Shown: positions 34,298 to 43,810 of the stretch, one piece after another
Layout of the letters: each line of letters starts with the position of its first letter
Position numbering within the stretch: position 1 is the stretch's first letter
NCBI GenBank assembly: GCA_020628495.1
Contig: JAHDFA010000003.1
Span: 1-49,359 of the forward strand
Direction of reading: 5' to 3'
DNA: 49,359 nucleotides
DNA from: Hellea sp.
GTDB taxonomy: Bacteria > Pseudomonadota > Alphaproteobacteria > Caulobacterales > Maricaulaceae
The notes under the pieces: generated by a model
What the model saw: the letters and a program-made list of their open reading frames with translations, nothing else
What the model was told of the DNA's origin: nothing
The model's database searches: none
Made by a program: the position numbers and the translations under genes

Positions 34298-35638
34298 ATG
34301 CACCGTCAATTCAAACCTATCATTGGGGCGTTGGCTGGAGCCTTGCTCGTCTCAACACCGGCGTTATCAAAATCCTGGGTCGATACGCAAACCAGCGAAC
34401 GCTCCGCCACCTCCGTCACAAAAGACGATACGTTGGTAATGCGAACCGACACATCATTCGCGCAAGTGAGAGTCGCGAATGCCGACATTGCAGATGTCGT
34501 TGTCCTCTCAGATCGCTCATTCCAAGTTCTAGGTAAATCCGGCGGCAAAACGAATGTCATGTTATATGACAAGGACAATCAACTTGTCGACATCGTTGAT
34601 GTTACAGTTGGGTTTGATGTTGCCAGCCTGAAGAAAACACTGTTCGAAACCTTTCCTAAAGAAGCGGTTGAAGTTCGGCCGCTTGCAGGAGGCATATATT
34701 TATCCGGCGAAGTTTCCAGCGTTTCTATTGCAGAACGCGCCGTATCCATTGCGGAAGCCTATGCACCGGCCCGCGTCACTTCAGGTCTTGCCGTTCGTGA
34801 TAGTCATCAGGTTATGCTCGAAGTACGTTTTGTCGAGGCAAGCCGCGATTCCATAAAACAGCTCGGCATCAATCTTCTTTCACAACGCGGTGGCGTCCTA
34901 ACCGCTACCGGCAATATTCCCGCCTTGAGTCCGGGTGACTTTGCCATTGGCGGGACGACAGGGTTTGTAAATTCGACTGCCAGCGCAATTTTGGGCGGCG
35001 GCATTGGCGGCGCTTCATTAGATGTTCGGATTGATGCGCTTGAGGAACAGGGTATTATCCGAACGCTGGCTGAGCCAAATCTTGTGTCTATGTCCGGTGA
35101 AACAGCCAGCTTTCTGGCAGGCGGCGAATTCCCCATTCCGGTATCGAGCGGCCTTGGCGAAGTCACAATCGAATATCGGAAATTTGGTGTCGGCTTAGCC
35201 TTCACACCAACCGTTTTGGATGACGGCGTTATTAATTTGAAAGTCGCACCTGAGGTCTCGCAACTGGATGTTCAAAACACAGTGGAAATCGGTGGCGTTC
35301 GCGTTCCGGGATTGCGGGTACGCCGGGCAAATACGACGGTTGAATTGAGAAATGCGCAAAGTTTTGCGATTGCGGGATTGCTTCAAAATGAAAGCGCGAA
35401 TACGCGCGAAAATGTGCCTTGGCTGGGTAAGCTGCCTATTATCGGATCTTTGTTTTCCTCAACACGTTATCAAAGCTCAGAGACGGAGCTCGTCATTATT
35501 GTTACCCCGCATCTGGCGCGTCCTGTTTCCGATCGCAGCCAGCTCGGCTCTCCATTGGATACGGCATCAATACCATCAGACTTTGACGCGTTTTTTAACG
35601 GCAAAATTGAAGGAGGATTCGGTCATGCGATGGAATAA
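34298..35638 (+). CDS. cpaC: Tad pilus secretin CpaC/RcpA
   Basis: Outer-membrane secretin through which the pilus exits. The 446-residue protein has a signal peptide (cleavage near TPALS), an N-terminal pilus-type domain with VRVANADIADVVVLSDRSFQVLGKSGGKTNVMLYD and a BON-like segment LSGEVSSVSIAERAVSIAEAY. The secretin domain follows (QVMLEVRFVEASR to LVIIVTPHLARPV). GGAGGG precedes the ATG at 34298, overriding the longer open frame from 34196. Its last 14 bases overlap the next small gene. Confidence 0.93.
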   Translation: MHRQFKPIIGALAGALLVSTPALSKSWVDTQTSERSATSVTKDDTLVMRTDTSFAQVRVANADIADVVVLSDRSFQVLGKSGGKTNVMLYDKDNQLVDIVDVTVGFDVASLKKTLFETFPKEAVEVRPLAGGIYLSGEVSSVSIAERAVSIAEAYAPARVTSGLAVRDSHQVMLEVRFVEASRDSIKQLGINLLSQRGGVLTATGNIPALSPGDFAIGGTTGFVNSTASAILGGGIGGASLDVRIDALEEQGIIRTLAEPNLVSMSGETASFLAGGEFPIPVSSGLGEVTIEYRKFGVGLAFTPTVLDDGVINLKVAPEVSQLDVQNTVEIGGVRVPGLRVRRANTTVELRNAQSFAIAGLLQNESANTRENVPWLGKLPIIGSLFSSTRYQSSETELVIIVTPHLARPVSDRSQLGSPLDTASIPSDFDAFFNGKIEGGFGHAME

Positions 35639-35885
35639 ACTCAATCTCATTTTTCTCAGCCTTGTTCTAACCGGTTGTGCGTCGGCACAACCGGCACTTG
35701 AGTCTCAGTCCGCGCATTTTGGCGACGCAGTCGCGAAAAATATAGCGGCTCAGCGCATAGCGCCAACGGCAGAAGACAAAGCCAATACGTTCATTCCGCC
35801 CAACCAGGCCCGCCAGAAAGCCGCCAGAGATGCATATGAAAGCGGAGACGTAAAAGAGCCAGTACCCGTTGGCACAACCGAATAA
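35625..35885 (+). CDS. small lipoprotein in the CpaD position, possibly a reduced CpaD
   Basis: An 86-residue protein with lipobox LVLTGC (Cys18). AGGAGG eight bases before the ATG supports this start inside the end of cpaC. In Caulobacter-type clusters the gene after cpaC encodes the lipoprotein CpaD, about 200 residues long. Here the segment HFGDAVAKNIAAQ and the ending ARQKAARDAYESGD resemble the C-terminal part of CpaD (FGCATxxNLAAM and the terminal YRSG-type motif), while the central domain is missing. It may be a minimal secretin pilotin. The CpaD link is tentative. Confidence 0.6.
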   Translation: MRWNKLNLIFLSLVLTGCASAQPALESQSAHFGDAVAKNIAAQRIAPTAEDKANTFIPPNQARQKAARDAYESGDVKEPVPVGTTE

Positions 35886-35927
35886 AATTTCGTGCCCCTT
35901 GCAACCCCAAAACAGAAGGATAGATAA

Positions 35928-37448
35928 ATGCCCCTCCCCCAAGCGCAAACATTATCATTCAAAACGCTATTAGCGACATATCTGTCTAACTCAGGGCGCG
36001 GCATTTCCGGTTCAGTGGCAATTTGGGCCGCGCTTTCAACGCCAGTTGTATTGGCAGGCGCGACCTTATCCGTAGACGCAGCCAGAATTTACAATGTGGA
36101 TGCGGAGCTTCAAGCCGCAGCGGATTCCCTGTCGCGCGCCGGGGCCGCTGAATTAGATCAACGAAGTGACTCCATCTCTCGTGCTTCAGGAGCTATCTTA
36201 AATCTGTTGTCACATGATCAGAAATTCGCGCAGGGTACCAAAAATATTGAAATCGACACGATTACCTATTTTGATAAAATTCCGACCAAGGATTATGAAG
36301 ATATCCCGGAAGCCAACCGAACGAATTCAGCCAGCCAAGCGCGCTATGTCGAAGTCTCGATAAAGCCCCGGCAAGTTTCGACAATTTTTCCGGCGGCTTT
36401 CATGAAAAAGCTTACTGACACCACATTGAGCGCGAAGGCTGTAGCCGGAATGGATCAAGTGATTTGCGGCGGTGCGCCGGTCTTTATCTGCAATCCGTTA
36501 GAGGGTGAGACGACGTCAATTTATAAAGCCATGGAAACGAAAGAATTCCGGCGCAAACAAATAAAATTCAAAACGCCCAATAATGTTAGTGACCCATACG
36601 GAAGCGGTAGCTTTGGATGGTTAGATCCCTATGGCGGTAATTCAGGTGCATCAAAACTGGCTGACGCGATCGCGATTGATATATCTGATGCATGTTTATC
36701 GCAATCAAAAGGCGTTGTTTTGCGTACGGGGAATATCGCTTCCATGCAGCATGGCGTGAACACGCGTTTTGATATTTATGCAGGGTCATTTAAAAATATG
36801 AAAAATGACCCTCGCTATGCTCCTGCACACAATGTCTTAAAAGGCTGGGCTCCAAAGAAAGCAAATAAAAGCTGTACTGAAGCGCCTTCCTCACTCGCCT
36901 TAGGTCTACCGAGAGATGTTTGTTTGGACAATAATAATTGCGAAGCAAGCCGTATCGGAGACGGAAATTGGGACTTCTCACTTTATATGGCCGTCAACCA
37001 TCCCGGCCTAACGCGCATAACGATTGAAGGAGTCGTCTATCGACGTGGATATGATGGGAAATTCTCTCCATCAGAACCACCTTCTCGATATGCATTGTAT
37101 CGTTGGGAAATTGATAATGACCACGTGCCGGGATCTGAAACCTATGGAAATTTGGCCCTCACGGCTGAGGAAGGCTTGCCCCAATGCCATACATCCGGAC
37201 CTTCAACGACTGTTGAAGACCGTCGTATCATCACAGCTGCCGTTCTGAATTGCGCAGAAATAGAGGCAAATTCACCCAATGGCATGTTCAATCAGAAGGA
37301 CCCCTTACCTGTTGAAACTTTTGTCAAAGTTTTCCTGACAGAACCAATGGGTGATGGGCAACAAAACGTCTTATATGGCGAAATCGTCGGTCCCATCGTC
37401 AAGGGCCAAGATAGCGAAGCCAATGACCTAGTCGCGGTGCGCCGATAA
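35928..37448 (+). CDS. tadG: TadG-like pilus assembly protein
   Basis: A 506-residue protein with one N-terminal transmembrane helix (SGSVAIWAALSTPVVLAGATL, about 27-48) preceded by a short basic segment, the layout of Tad/TadG proteins. DAARIYNVDAELQAAADSLSRAGA is the conserved stretch after the helix. The rest is predicted periplasmic, with several Cys (VICGGAPVFICNP, NNNCEAS, PQCHTS) that could form disulfides. No von Willebrand A metal motif is evident. The stop shares a base with the next start (TAATG). Confidence 0.85.
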   Translation: MPLPQAQTLSFKTLLATYLSNSGRGISGSVAIWAALSTPVVLAGATLSVDAARIYNVDAELQAAADSLSRAGAAELDQRSDSISRASGAILNLLSHDQKFAQGTKNIEIDTITYFDKIPTKDYEDIPEANRTNSASQARYVEVSIKPRQVSTIFPAAFMKKLTDTTLSAKAVAGMDQVICGGAPVFICNPLEGETTSIYKAMETKEFRRKQIKFKTPNNVSDPYGSGSFGWLDPYGGNSGASKLADAIAIDISDACLSQSKGVVLRTGNIASMQHGVNTRFDIYAGSFKNMKNDPRYAPAHNVLKGWAPKKANKSCTEAPSSLALGLPRDVCLDNNNCEASRIGDGNWDFSLYMAVNHPGLTRITIEGVVYRRGYDGKFSPSEPPSRYALYRWEIDNDHVPGSETYGNLALTAEEGLPQCHTSGPSTTVEDRRIITAAVLNCAEIEANSPNGMFNQKDPLPVETFVKVFLTEPMGDGQQNVLYGEIVGPIVKGQDSEANDLVAVRR

Positions 37449-37909
37449 TGTTTCTTCGGTGTGCATATCTGAAAAAAACAGATGGGGCCGTTGCCGTTGA
37501 GGGAGCCATCCTATTTCCATTGCTAGCGCTGATGGGATACGGCATTATCGACCTGTCGATGATGTTGTTGCAGACTCATAAGATGGAGCAAGGCCTGTCG
37601 GCGGGTGCCAGTTATTTGGCGCGAGCCCAATCGCCCGCTTTGCTGAAAACGCAAGCTAAGAATGTCGCGATCTCCGGTCGTCCTGACGGGTCCGGCACGC
37701 CGCGCGTGAAAGGGTGGTCAGACACTGACATCTCCCTAAAGATCCGTGTCGTTCCTAACACCGGTCAATATCGCAACGGCGCGGTTGTCCAGGTCGTAGA
37801 ATTTTCTTCCAGCCATTCCTATCAAGGTTTTGGATTTGTCAAAATGGCCTCAGGCGGGGAGCTTATAATCCGAACGGACCACGAAGAGCGTCTCGTGAGT
37901 GCCCGATGA
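37448..37909 (+). CDS. tadE: TadE-like minor pilin/pseudopilin
   Basis: A 153-residue protein with the TadE signature near the N-terminus: GAVAVEGAILFPLLALMGYGIIDLSMM, a processed-helix region with a conserved Glu after Val. These pseudopilins are cleaved by a prepilin peptidase, which is not encoded in the window. The following HKMEQGLSAGASYLARA matches the family pattern. It is coupled at both ends: one-base overlap with tadG and ATGA overlap with the next gene. Confidence 0.85.
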   Translation: MFLRCAYLKKTDGAVAVEGAILFPLLALMGYGIIDLSMMLLQTHKMEQGLSAGASYLARAQSPALLKTQAKNVAISGRPDGSGTPRVKGWSDTDISLKIRVVPNTGQYRNGAVVQVVEFSSSHSYQGFGFVKMASGGELIIRTDHEERLVSAR

Positions 37910-38523
37910 GACAGCTTTTAAGAAAATACCAATGCCGAAAAGAGGGCGCTGTGAGCGTCGAAACTTCTCTTATGATTCTCATGCTCGTCATTTTAACTGG
38001 CGGCACAATTGAAGCTGGATACGCATTTTATCAGTATAACGGCGCGCAACAGGCGGCACGGACAGGTGCCAGAATTGCAGCGACTTCGGATCCCGTTGCA
38101 CGGTCAGTCTCGACAATGACAGGATTGTCCAACACAACCTCGCAAGGTGACGCCTTTCCGGATTACGAGATCCACTGCAGCGATGACACGCGAAGATGCA
38201 CACAGGGAAGCTATGATACCGCCGCTATGCGCCGGATTGTCTTTGGGCCGGATGAGGACGGAACCTGCGGCGCGACATCACGCCCACGACGCGGAATGTG
38301 CGACGTGTTCAAGGATACGGAAAGCGCACATGTGGATGTCGCCTATATCAGTTCGGGTCTCGGCAGAGCGGGATTTCAGGCCGACGCCGCGCCGCTCGTC
38401 AGCGTCACACTTAGAGACGTGCCGTTGAATTTTGTTTTTCTTGATTTGGTGGGGCTGAAAGGCGTTATCCACCTTCCCCCGGTTGAGGCCACCTTAATGG
38501 GAGAGGATTTGAGGAATGGGTAA
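37906..38523 (+). CDS. tadF: second TadE/TadF-like pseudopilin
   Basis: A 205-residue protein with the same architecture: basic N-terminus, GAVSVETSLMILMLVILTGGTIEAGYAFYQ hydrophobic helix with conserved Glu, then NGAQQAARTGARIAAT. The remainder carries four Cys in CSDDTRRC, GTCGAT and GMCDV that could pair. TadE and TadF cannot be told apart safely by eye; the symbol follows gene order. It overlaps tadE by four bases and cpaE by eight. Confidence 0.8.
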   Translation: MRQLLRKYQCRKEGAVSVETSLMILMLVILTGGTIEAGYAFYQYNGAQQAARTGARIAATSDPVARSVSTMTGLSNTTSQGDAFPDYEIHCSDDTRRCTQGSYDTAAMRRIVFGPDEDGTCGATSRPRRGMCDVFKDTESAHVDVAYISSGLGRAGFQADAAPLVSVTLRDVPLNFVFLDLVGLKGVIHLPPVEATLMGEDLRNG

Positions 38524-39535
38524 ACGTAGCAGATGGGGTCGTCGACGCGGTGATAATCGCATTGAGTCAAAATCGGGATATGCTTTGATACAGGATGCTG
38601 AGACCGATATTGAAACCGATGAAATATCGGGTTTCGCCATCGAAGAAGACGGGCTCTCCATACCGGAGTTTGAAACCGAACAAGACAAATTTGAAACTGA
38701 GGATACGCCTTCCCTTCTTGCTCCGGCCAGCGGAGATGCCCCACGCGTCTTTGCCTTGGTCGGAGCCACAGGGGGTGTCGGAACGACGTCATTGGCGACG
38801 CAGTTAGCCCATGAGTTTGCCGTCTCAATCTCGTCTGGAAGCGCATCCAGATCGCATCCTGCAGATCCCAAAGTATGTCTCATCGATTTGGATTTTGAAT
38901 CCGGAGCCTGTGCCCATCATTTGGACCTGCTTCCGAGCCTAACGTTAGAAGACTTAAGCGGGTCTCCGGAGCAAATCGATACGGCGTTTACGCAGGCCCT
39001 TGTGTCTACCCATGAATCAGGCGTCGCGCTTTTAGCGACACCGAATTCCATCGGCGCAAATGCACGCGTTAATCCGAAAACTGTCATGGCTATGTTGGAC
39101 GCTGCTGCCGAATTATTCGATGTCGTTATAATCGATCTACCGCGTTACATGCAGCCGTGGACCATGTCCGTCATGCGGGCTGTCGATGTTCTTGGACTGA
39201 CATGCGAGCTGACAATACCGTCATTACATGCAGCACGAGAACGTTTGGCCAATATTAAAATGACATCCAATGGATCTATAAACGCACATGTCATTTTGAA
39301 CAAATTTGAACGCAGATCTTTTAAAAATACACTGCGATTAAATGATGCGGAAACGGCGCTAGGACAGTCTGTCCTGTCAACGCTATGCCTTGATCCCGAC
39401 ACGACGCGGGAAGCTTTAAATTGCGGTGAACCTGCCGGCGCTATCCGACCTGAGGCTCGCTATGTGAAAGACGTTCGTAAATTGGCCCAGCTGTTAAGAC
39501 AGGAACAAATCAATCCTTTGGCATTGGCCGCCTGA
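38516..39535 (+). CDS. cpaE: CpaE/TadZ-like pilus localisation ATPase with altered P-loop
   Basis: A MinD/ParA-type protein that places the pilus machine at the pole in Caulobacter. The 339-residue product has a 75-residue acidic, low-complexity N-terminus where longer homologues carry a receiver-like domain. The ATPase domain follows: GATGGVGTTS in the Walker A position (about 83-92), LIDLDFESG and VVIIDLPRYM. The Walker A lacks both the signature lysine and the P-loop lysine of normal ParA proteins, so ATP hydrolysis is doubtful. TadZ proteins are known to be atypical. Position before cpaF supports the call. Confidence 0.85.
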   Translation: MGKRSRWGRRRGDNRIESKSGYALIQDAETDIETDEISGFAIEEDGLSIPEFETEQDKFETEDTPSLLAPASGDAPRVFALVGATGGVGTTSLATQLAHEFAVSISSGSASRSHPADPKVCLIDLDFESGACAHHLDLLPSLTLEDLSGSPEQIDTAFTQALVSTHESGVALLATPNSIGANARVNPKTVMAMLDAAAELFDVVIIDLPRYMQPWTMSVMRAVDVLGLTCELTIPSLHAARERLANIKMTSNGSINAHVILNKFERRSFKNTLRLNDAETALGQSVLSTLCLDPDTTREALNCGEPAGAIRPEARYVKDVRKLAQLLRQEQINPLALAA

Positions 39536-39613
39536 TTAACATCTTTCGTAATTTACCAACTCTTTACCCTATGCCCTAACGTCGACCTAAATTTTTCGAT
39601 CTAGAATGTTTGG

Positions 39614-41092
39614 ATGGGACGATTTTCGCAAGCTTTTACCGAAGATATTCAGCATGGCTCAATCATGCCGAGTCTTGCTGTTGCCCAAGACACAACACAT
39701 TCAAAGCCGCCCTCGCCCGCGCTTCCGCAAAAATTGGTTGATATCGCGGAGACACAAACCGCGCCAATCATGGAAACCGGGAACGTCTGGCTCGAAACGA
39801 AAATAAAACTTCATACGCGCCTGATTGATGAAATTGATCTGGCCCAGCTAGATGGTTTGGAAAGCGATGAACTTCGTGAAAAAGTGCATACCATCGTCAC
39901 TGAAATGGCGCGAGAAGATAAGCTGAAAATGAACGCCGCAGACCTGCGAAGACTCGGTGACGGTGTTTATGATGAAATGGTTGGCTTAGGACCTTTGGAG
40001 GTTTTACTTCAAGATGAAACTGTTTCTGATATTCTCATTAATACGCATGAACGGGTTTTTGTTGAACGCCGCGGCGAGTTGGAACTCTCCGCCATTCGCT
40101 TCGCCAATGAACCGCATTTAATGCGCATCATCAACCGAATTGTCAGCCAAGTTGGCAGACGCGTAGATGAGAGCCAACCGCTTTGCGATTGCCGTCTGCT
40201 AGACGGCAGCCGGGTTAATGTTGCAATCGCACCCATTGCCGTAGACGGACCGCTGGTTTCTATTCGGAAATTTTCGAAAAGTCCGCTCACTTTGGACAAG
40301 CTCATCGAATATAACGCCATCCCGGATATTGTAGCGCAATTCCTATGGGCGGCCTGTAAAGCCAAAGTGACAATATTGATTTCAGGCGGAACAGGATCAG
40401 GAAAAACCACACTTCTCAACGCTCTCTCCCAATCCATTTCCGAAAAAGAAAGATTGATTACCATTGAAGATGCCGCGGAACTTCAACTTCAGCAACCACA
40501 TGTCGCGCGGATGGAAACGCGGCCGCCAAATATTGAAGGGCGCGGCGAAATCAAACAGCGCGGGCTGGTAAAAAACGCTCTGCGTATGCGGCCCGACAGA
40601 GTCATTCTCGGCGAGGTTCGCGGAGAGGAAGCCTTTGACATGCTGCAGGCCATGAATACGGGCCATGAAGGGTCCATGGCGACACTTCACGCCAACACGC
40701 CCCGCGATGCGCTGACTCGTTTGGAGCAAATGGTGGCTATGGGCGATATGAAAATCACACCCGAGGCCGTTGCCGGACAGATTGCGTCTGCCGTTGGAAT
40801 TATTGTGCAGGCCACGCGTCTGTCTGATGGTCAAAGAAAAATTACATCCATAGCGGAAGTGACGGGTATGGAAGGTGCCGTCATACAGATGCAGGAAATT
40901 TTCAATTATACGCGAACCGGAACAGGCCCCAATCACGAAGTCATCGGTGAATTTCGTGCAACAGGTATTCGTCCAAAATGTCTGGAAGACATTATTACGC
41001 TCGGCATTCCTTTACCGGACGGCTTGTTCGAACCAAAGGTATTACAGCCCGGAAGATTGTCAGACCTGTCATTAAAAGAACGTGTCGGATAA
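39614..41092 (+). CDS. cpaF: Tad pilus ATPase CpaF/TadA
   Basis: Cytoplasmic secretion ATPase that powers pilus assembly. The 492-residue protein has the CpaF N-terminal helical region, Walker [16 protein letters not shown], the Asp box and Walker [20 protein letters not shown], and the His box [22 protein letters not shown]. The C-terminal region matches the family. Start ATG at 39614; an in-frame ATG 16 codons later is possible. A 78-base gap separates it from cpaE, the largest gap in the downstream half of the cluster. Its stop overlaps the tadB start (TAATG). Confidence 0.95.
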   Translation: MGRFSQAFTEDIQHGSIMPSLAVAQDTTHSKPPSPALPQKLVDIAETQTAPIMETGNVWLETKIKLHTRLIDEIDLAQLDGLESDELREKVHTIVTEMAREDKLKMNAADLRRLGDGVYDEMVGLGPLEVLLQDETVSDILINTHERVFVERRGELELSAIRFANEPHLMRIINRIVSQVGRRVDESQPLCDCRLLDGSRVNVAIAPIAVDGPLVSIRKFSKSPLTLDKLIEYNAIPDIVAQFLWAACKAKVTILISGGTGSGKTTLLNALSQSISEKERLITIEDAAELQLQQPHVARMETRPPNIEGRGEIKQRGLVKNALRMRPDRVILGEVRGEEAFDMLQAMNTGHEGSMATLHANTPRDALTRLEQMVAMGDMKITPEAVAGQIASAVGIIVQATRLSDGQRKITSIAEVTGMEGAVIQMQEIFNYTRTGTGPNHEVIGEFRATGIRPKCLEDIITLGIPLPDGLFEPKVLQPGRLSDLSLKERVG

Positions 41093-42051
41093 TGTCTCAG
41101 GGCCAAACACTCATACTCTATGCATTGATTTTTGCATCGGCAGTATTCTTCCTGCAATCTATAATCGGGCTCAGTAAGCAAGCCTCGAAACGTGTCCGGC
41201 TTGCTAATGATAGACTAAGACGTGTGGCGAAATCTGACAGTGAAGGTCAGGCGCTGGGAAGGCTTCGCCGTGCACGTTCAATGACATCTGACGGGCATAT
41301 TGCAGGTTTGAACATACGCGTCTCACAACTTGTCTTGCAGTCAGGTCTACCTCTCGGCCCTTATGGATTTTATTATGCCAGCTTGGGCATGGCGGCCTCA
41401 TTCGGTATCACAGCATTTTTGATTCAAGGGACTCCTGTTTGGGGCGCAATTGGATTTACGATAGGGGCCATACTGCCCACATTGGTCGTTTCATTTTTAG
41501 TTAAACGTCGACAAAAAAAGGCAGTAGCGCAATTACCAGACGCTTTGGATGTTATCATTCGGTCCCTCGCCGCAGGACATCCCGTTCCCGTTGCTATGGC
41601 CTTGGTGGCAAGAGAGATGCCGGATCCCATAGGTAGTGAATTCGGGATAGCTTCGGATGAAGTCAGTTTCGGGTCCACGACGTCAGCAGCCATTCAAAAA
41701 ATGTCTGACCGCGTTGGGCATGAAGATTTCGAACTGTTTTCCGCCATGATCCGGTTGCAGGAACGTACGGGCGGTAATTTGGCAGAGCTGCTGCGCTCAA
41801 ACGCCAAAACTATTCGTGACCGCCAAAGGATGCGTCTAAAAATTAAGGCCGCCTCCGCAGAGGGCCGGATGAGTGCCCTCATCTTAAATGCTGCGCCTAT
41901 TCTTCTTTTCATAGCCATTAATAAAATGAGCCCTGAGTTTTATGGAGAAGTGGAAGGCAATCCGCTCGTTACATATACGCTTTGGGGCGTTGTTGTTTGG
42001 ATGGTCATTGGCAATCTTGTCATGCGCAAAATGATCAATTTCAAAATATGA
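41092..42051 (+). CDS. tadB: Tad pilus inner-membrane protein TadB
   Basis: Platform protein of the GspF/TadB type. The 319-residue product has an N-terminal helix (ILYALIFASAVFFLQSIIGL), two mid helices (GFYYASLGMAASFGITAFLI and GAIGFTIGAILPTLVVSFLV) and the GspF-like domain QLPDALDVIIRSLAAGHPVPVAM to GGNLAELL. A C-terminal helix pair completes it. The start is set by the one-base overlap with the cpaF stop. The stop overlaps the tadC start (ATGA). Confidence 0.93.
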   Translation: MSQGQTLILYALIFASAVFFLQSIIGLSKQASKRVRLANDRLRRVAKSDSEGQALGRLRRARSMTSDGHIAGLNIRVSQLVLQSGLPLGPYGFYYASLGMAASFGITAFLIQGTPVWGAIGFTIGAILPTLVVSFLVKRRQKKAVAQLPDALDVIIRSLAAGHPVPVAMALVAREMPDPIGSEFGIASDEVSFGSTTSAAIQKMSDRVGHEDFELFSAMIRLQERTGGNLAELLRSNAKTIRDRQRMRLKIKAASAEGRMSALILNAAPILLFIAINKMSPEFYGEVEGNPLVTYTLWGVVVWMVIGNLVMRKMINFKI

Positions 42052-42983
42052 GCTTTCATAACGCACTCACAATTCTGATCGCGATGTCCTTTTTGGGCAT
42101 ATCGCTTGTCCTGTGTTTCATCGCTATTCGCGGCGCGGTGATTGAAAGCAAACGCGTGGAACGGCGCTTGGCCGGAGGAGCGCAATTGGGTGAAGATTCT
42201 GACATTGGGATTGGCGCGAAGGCGCGGGCCAAGCGGAACCTCTTGTCCCAGTTGGGGTCGCACCTCACCTTACCTGACGCCAAAGAAATCACGCGGTTAA
42301 GATTCATTTTAGCGCAGGCCGGTTATTTTGATCGCGGCACCGTGAAAAGTTTTTTGGCCGCCCGCGTCATATTTTTATTCGGTCCCGTCGCAATCTGTTT
42401 TGCGCTTTGGGGAATGATCGCAGCAAAACTCGGCACGATGCCTGCTGTTATAATATGCCTTGTTCTCGTTGGGTTGGGCTTATTGGGACCTGAACAATTT
42501 TTGCGGTTCAAGGCCGGAAAACGCACGGATCAATGCCGCAAGGGCTTTCCCGACATGATGGATTTAATGACAGCCTGTGTCGAAGCGGGTCTGGCAATGG
42601 ATGCGGCCTTAGTACGTGTCGGACATGAATTGGGCGGGCGCTACCCGGCACTTAAGCAGAATTTGGACATCATGAATCTCGAACTTCGTGCGGGGCGTGA
42701 ACGAAATGAAGCCATGCTGAATTTCGCTGACCGCATTAATTTGGATGAAGCCAAAGCGCTGGCCGTCATGTTGAAGCAAGCCGAGGAAATGGGGTCGTCG
42801 GTCGGGCAAGCGCTCCGTACGTTTTCTGATGATATGCGGCATAAGCGCATGATGAAAGCCGAAGAAAAAGCCGCCGCATTATCAGCCAAGCTGACAGTGC
42901 CGCTCATCTTATTTATATTTCCGACAATCATGGTCATGCTCATGCTGCCGGCGGGTATTCGCATAATGGCGGGACTGTCGTGA
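42048..42983 (+). CDS. tadC: Tad pilus inner-membrane protein TadC
   Basis: Second GspF-family platform protein, partner of TadB. The 311-residue product begins with a helix (ALTILIAMSFLGISLVLCFIA) and has the conserved domain GFPDMMDLMTACVEAGLAMDAALVRVG to EEMGSSVGQALRTFSDDMRHKR. A terminal helix LTVPLILFIFPTIMVMLMLP follows. The ATG at 42048 overlaps the tadB stop by four bases; the longer open frame from 41982 lies inside tadB. Confidence 0.93.
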   Translation: MSFHNALTILIAMSFLGISLVLCFIAIRGAVIESKRVERRLAGGAQLGEDSDIGIGAKARAKRNLLSQLGSHLTLPDAKEITRLRFILAQAGYFDRGTVKSFLAARVIFLFGPVAICFALWGMIAAKLGTMPAVIICLVLVGLGLLGPEQFLRFKAGKRTDQCRKGFPDMMDLMTACVEAGLAMDAALVRVGHELGGRYPALKQNLDIMNLELRAGRERNEAMLNFADRINLDEAKALAVMLKQAEEMGSSVGQALRTFSDDMRHKRMMKAEEKAAALSAKLTVPLILFIFPTIMVMLMLPAGIRIMAGLS

Positions 42984-43810
42984 TGCTTCGCATAATAGCG
43001 CCTGTGATTTGCCTCGTCGTCGCGAGCCCGGCATTGGCGGGAACCCTTTCAGCAACGGACATCAGGGAAGTCCAAACGGACTCCACAGATGTCTTTGAGG
43101 TTCTAACAATCCTTCGGGATGCTGAGGCAGCTTTGACCGCAAGAGATTATGATTCTGCACAGCAAGGGTTTGAACGTGTATTGATGCACGACTCCAAACT
43201 GGAATCGGCACGGACCGGTTTGCGGCGCACCTATATTGCACAGGGCAAAATCGATTCCGCTCGAACTTTGATGACCGACCCACTATCTGCTGATGGCCTC
43301 ATCATTCGCATTCGCGCGGGAGAGATTGATAATCCCATCACCTATTTGACATCCGCATTGAAGGCCGATCCGGACGCTAGACTTTGGAGCCTGCTGGGCC
43401 AACTGCAAGATGCGCGCGGCGAATTTTCATCCGCGCGGCAATCCTATGCCATGGCCGGACTGGCCGGTGCACGTGCAGGTTTGGCGGAAAATAATATTGG
43501 GCAATCCCATTGGCTGGCGGGCGAATATGAGTTAGCGCTTTCAGCCTTCACTAAAGCTGTCGCTTTGGCCCCCCGCGACACACTATTTGATAATAATCGA
43601 CGACGGGCTTTGGTACGCTTAGGTCAAACACATGACGCGATCGCAGGTCTGGACGCCAAACGGGCAGGACTGTTTTTGGCGCAAGCTGGCGATAAAGCCG
43701 TATCAGAAAATGAAATCAAACTCGCAAAATTGCTTTATCGAAAATCGCTGGAAATTTCACCCCGGCACAATCCTGTTACAGCAGAAAAACTGGCGCAGTT
43801 AAACAAGTAA
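42983..43810 (+). CDS. tadD: TadD-like periplasmic TPR protein
   Basis: A 275-residue protein with a signal peptide (MLRIIAPVICLVVASPALA) and TPR-like helical repeats, for example AALTARDYDSAQQGFERVLMHD and NIGQSHWLAGEYELALSAFTKAVALAP. TPR proteins called TadD close many tad operons and may help pilus assembly or secretin function. The ATG at 42983 overlaps the tadC stop by one base; GTG at 42980 is an alternative. The last 12 bases overlap the end of the convergent ExoD-like gene. Confidence 0.82.
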   Translation: MLRIIAPVICLVVASPALAGTLSATDIREVQTDSTDVFEVLTILRDAEAALTARDYDSAQQGFERVLMHDSKLESARTGLRRTYIAQGKIDSARTLMTDPLSADGLIIRIRAGEIDNPITYLTSALKADPDARLWSLLGQLQDARGEFSSARQSYAMAGLAGARAGLAENNIGQSHWLAGEYELALSAFTKAVALAPRDTLFDNNRRRALVRLGQTHDAIAGLDAKRAGLFLAQAGDKAVSENEIKLAKLLYRKSLEISPRHNPVTAEKLAQLNK

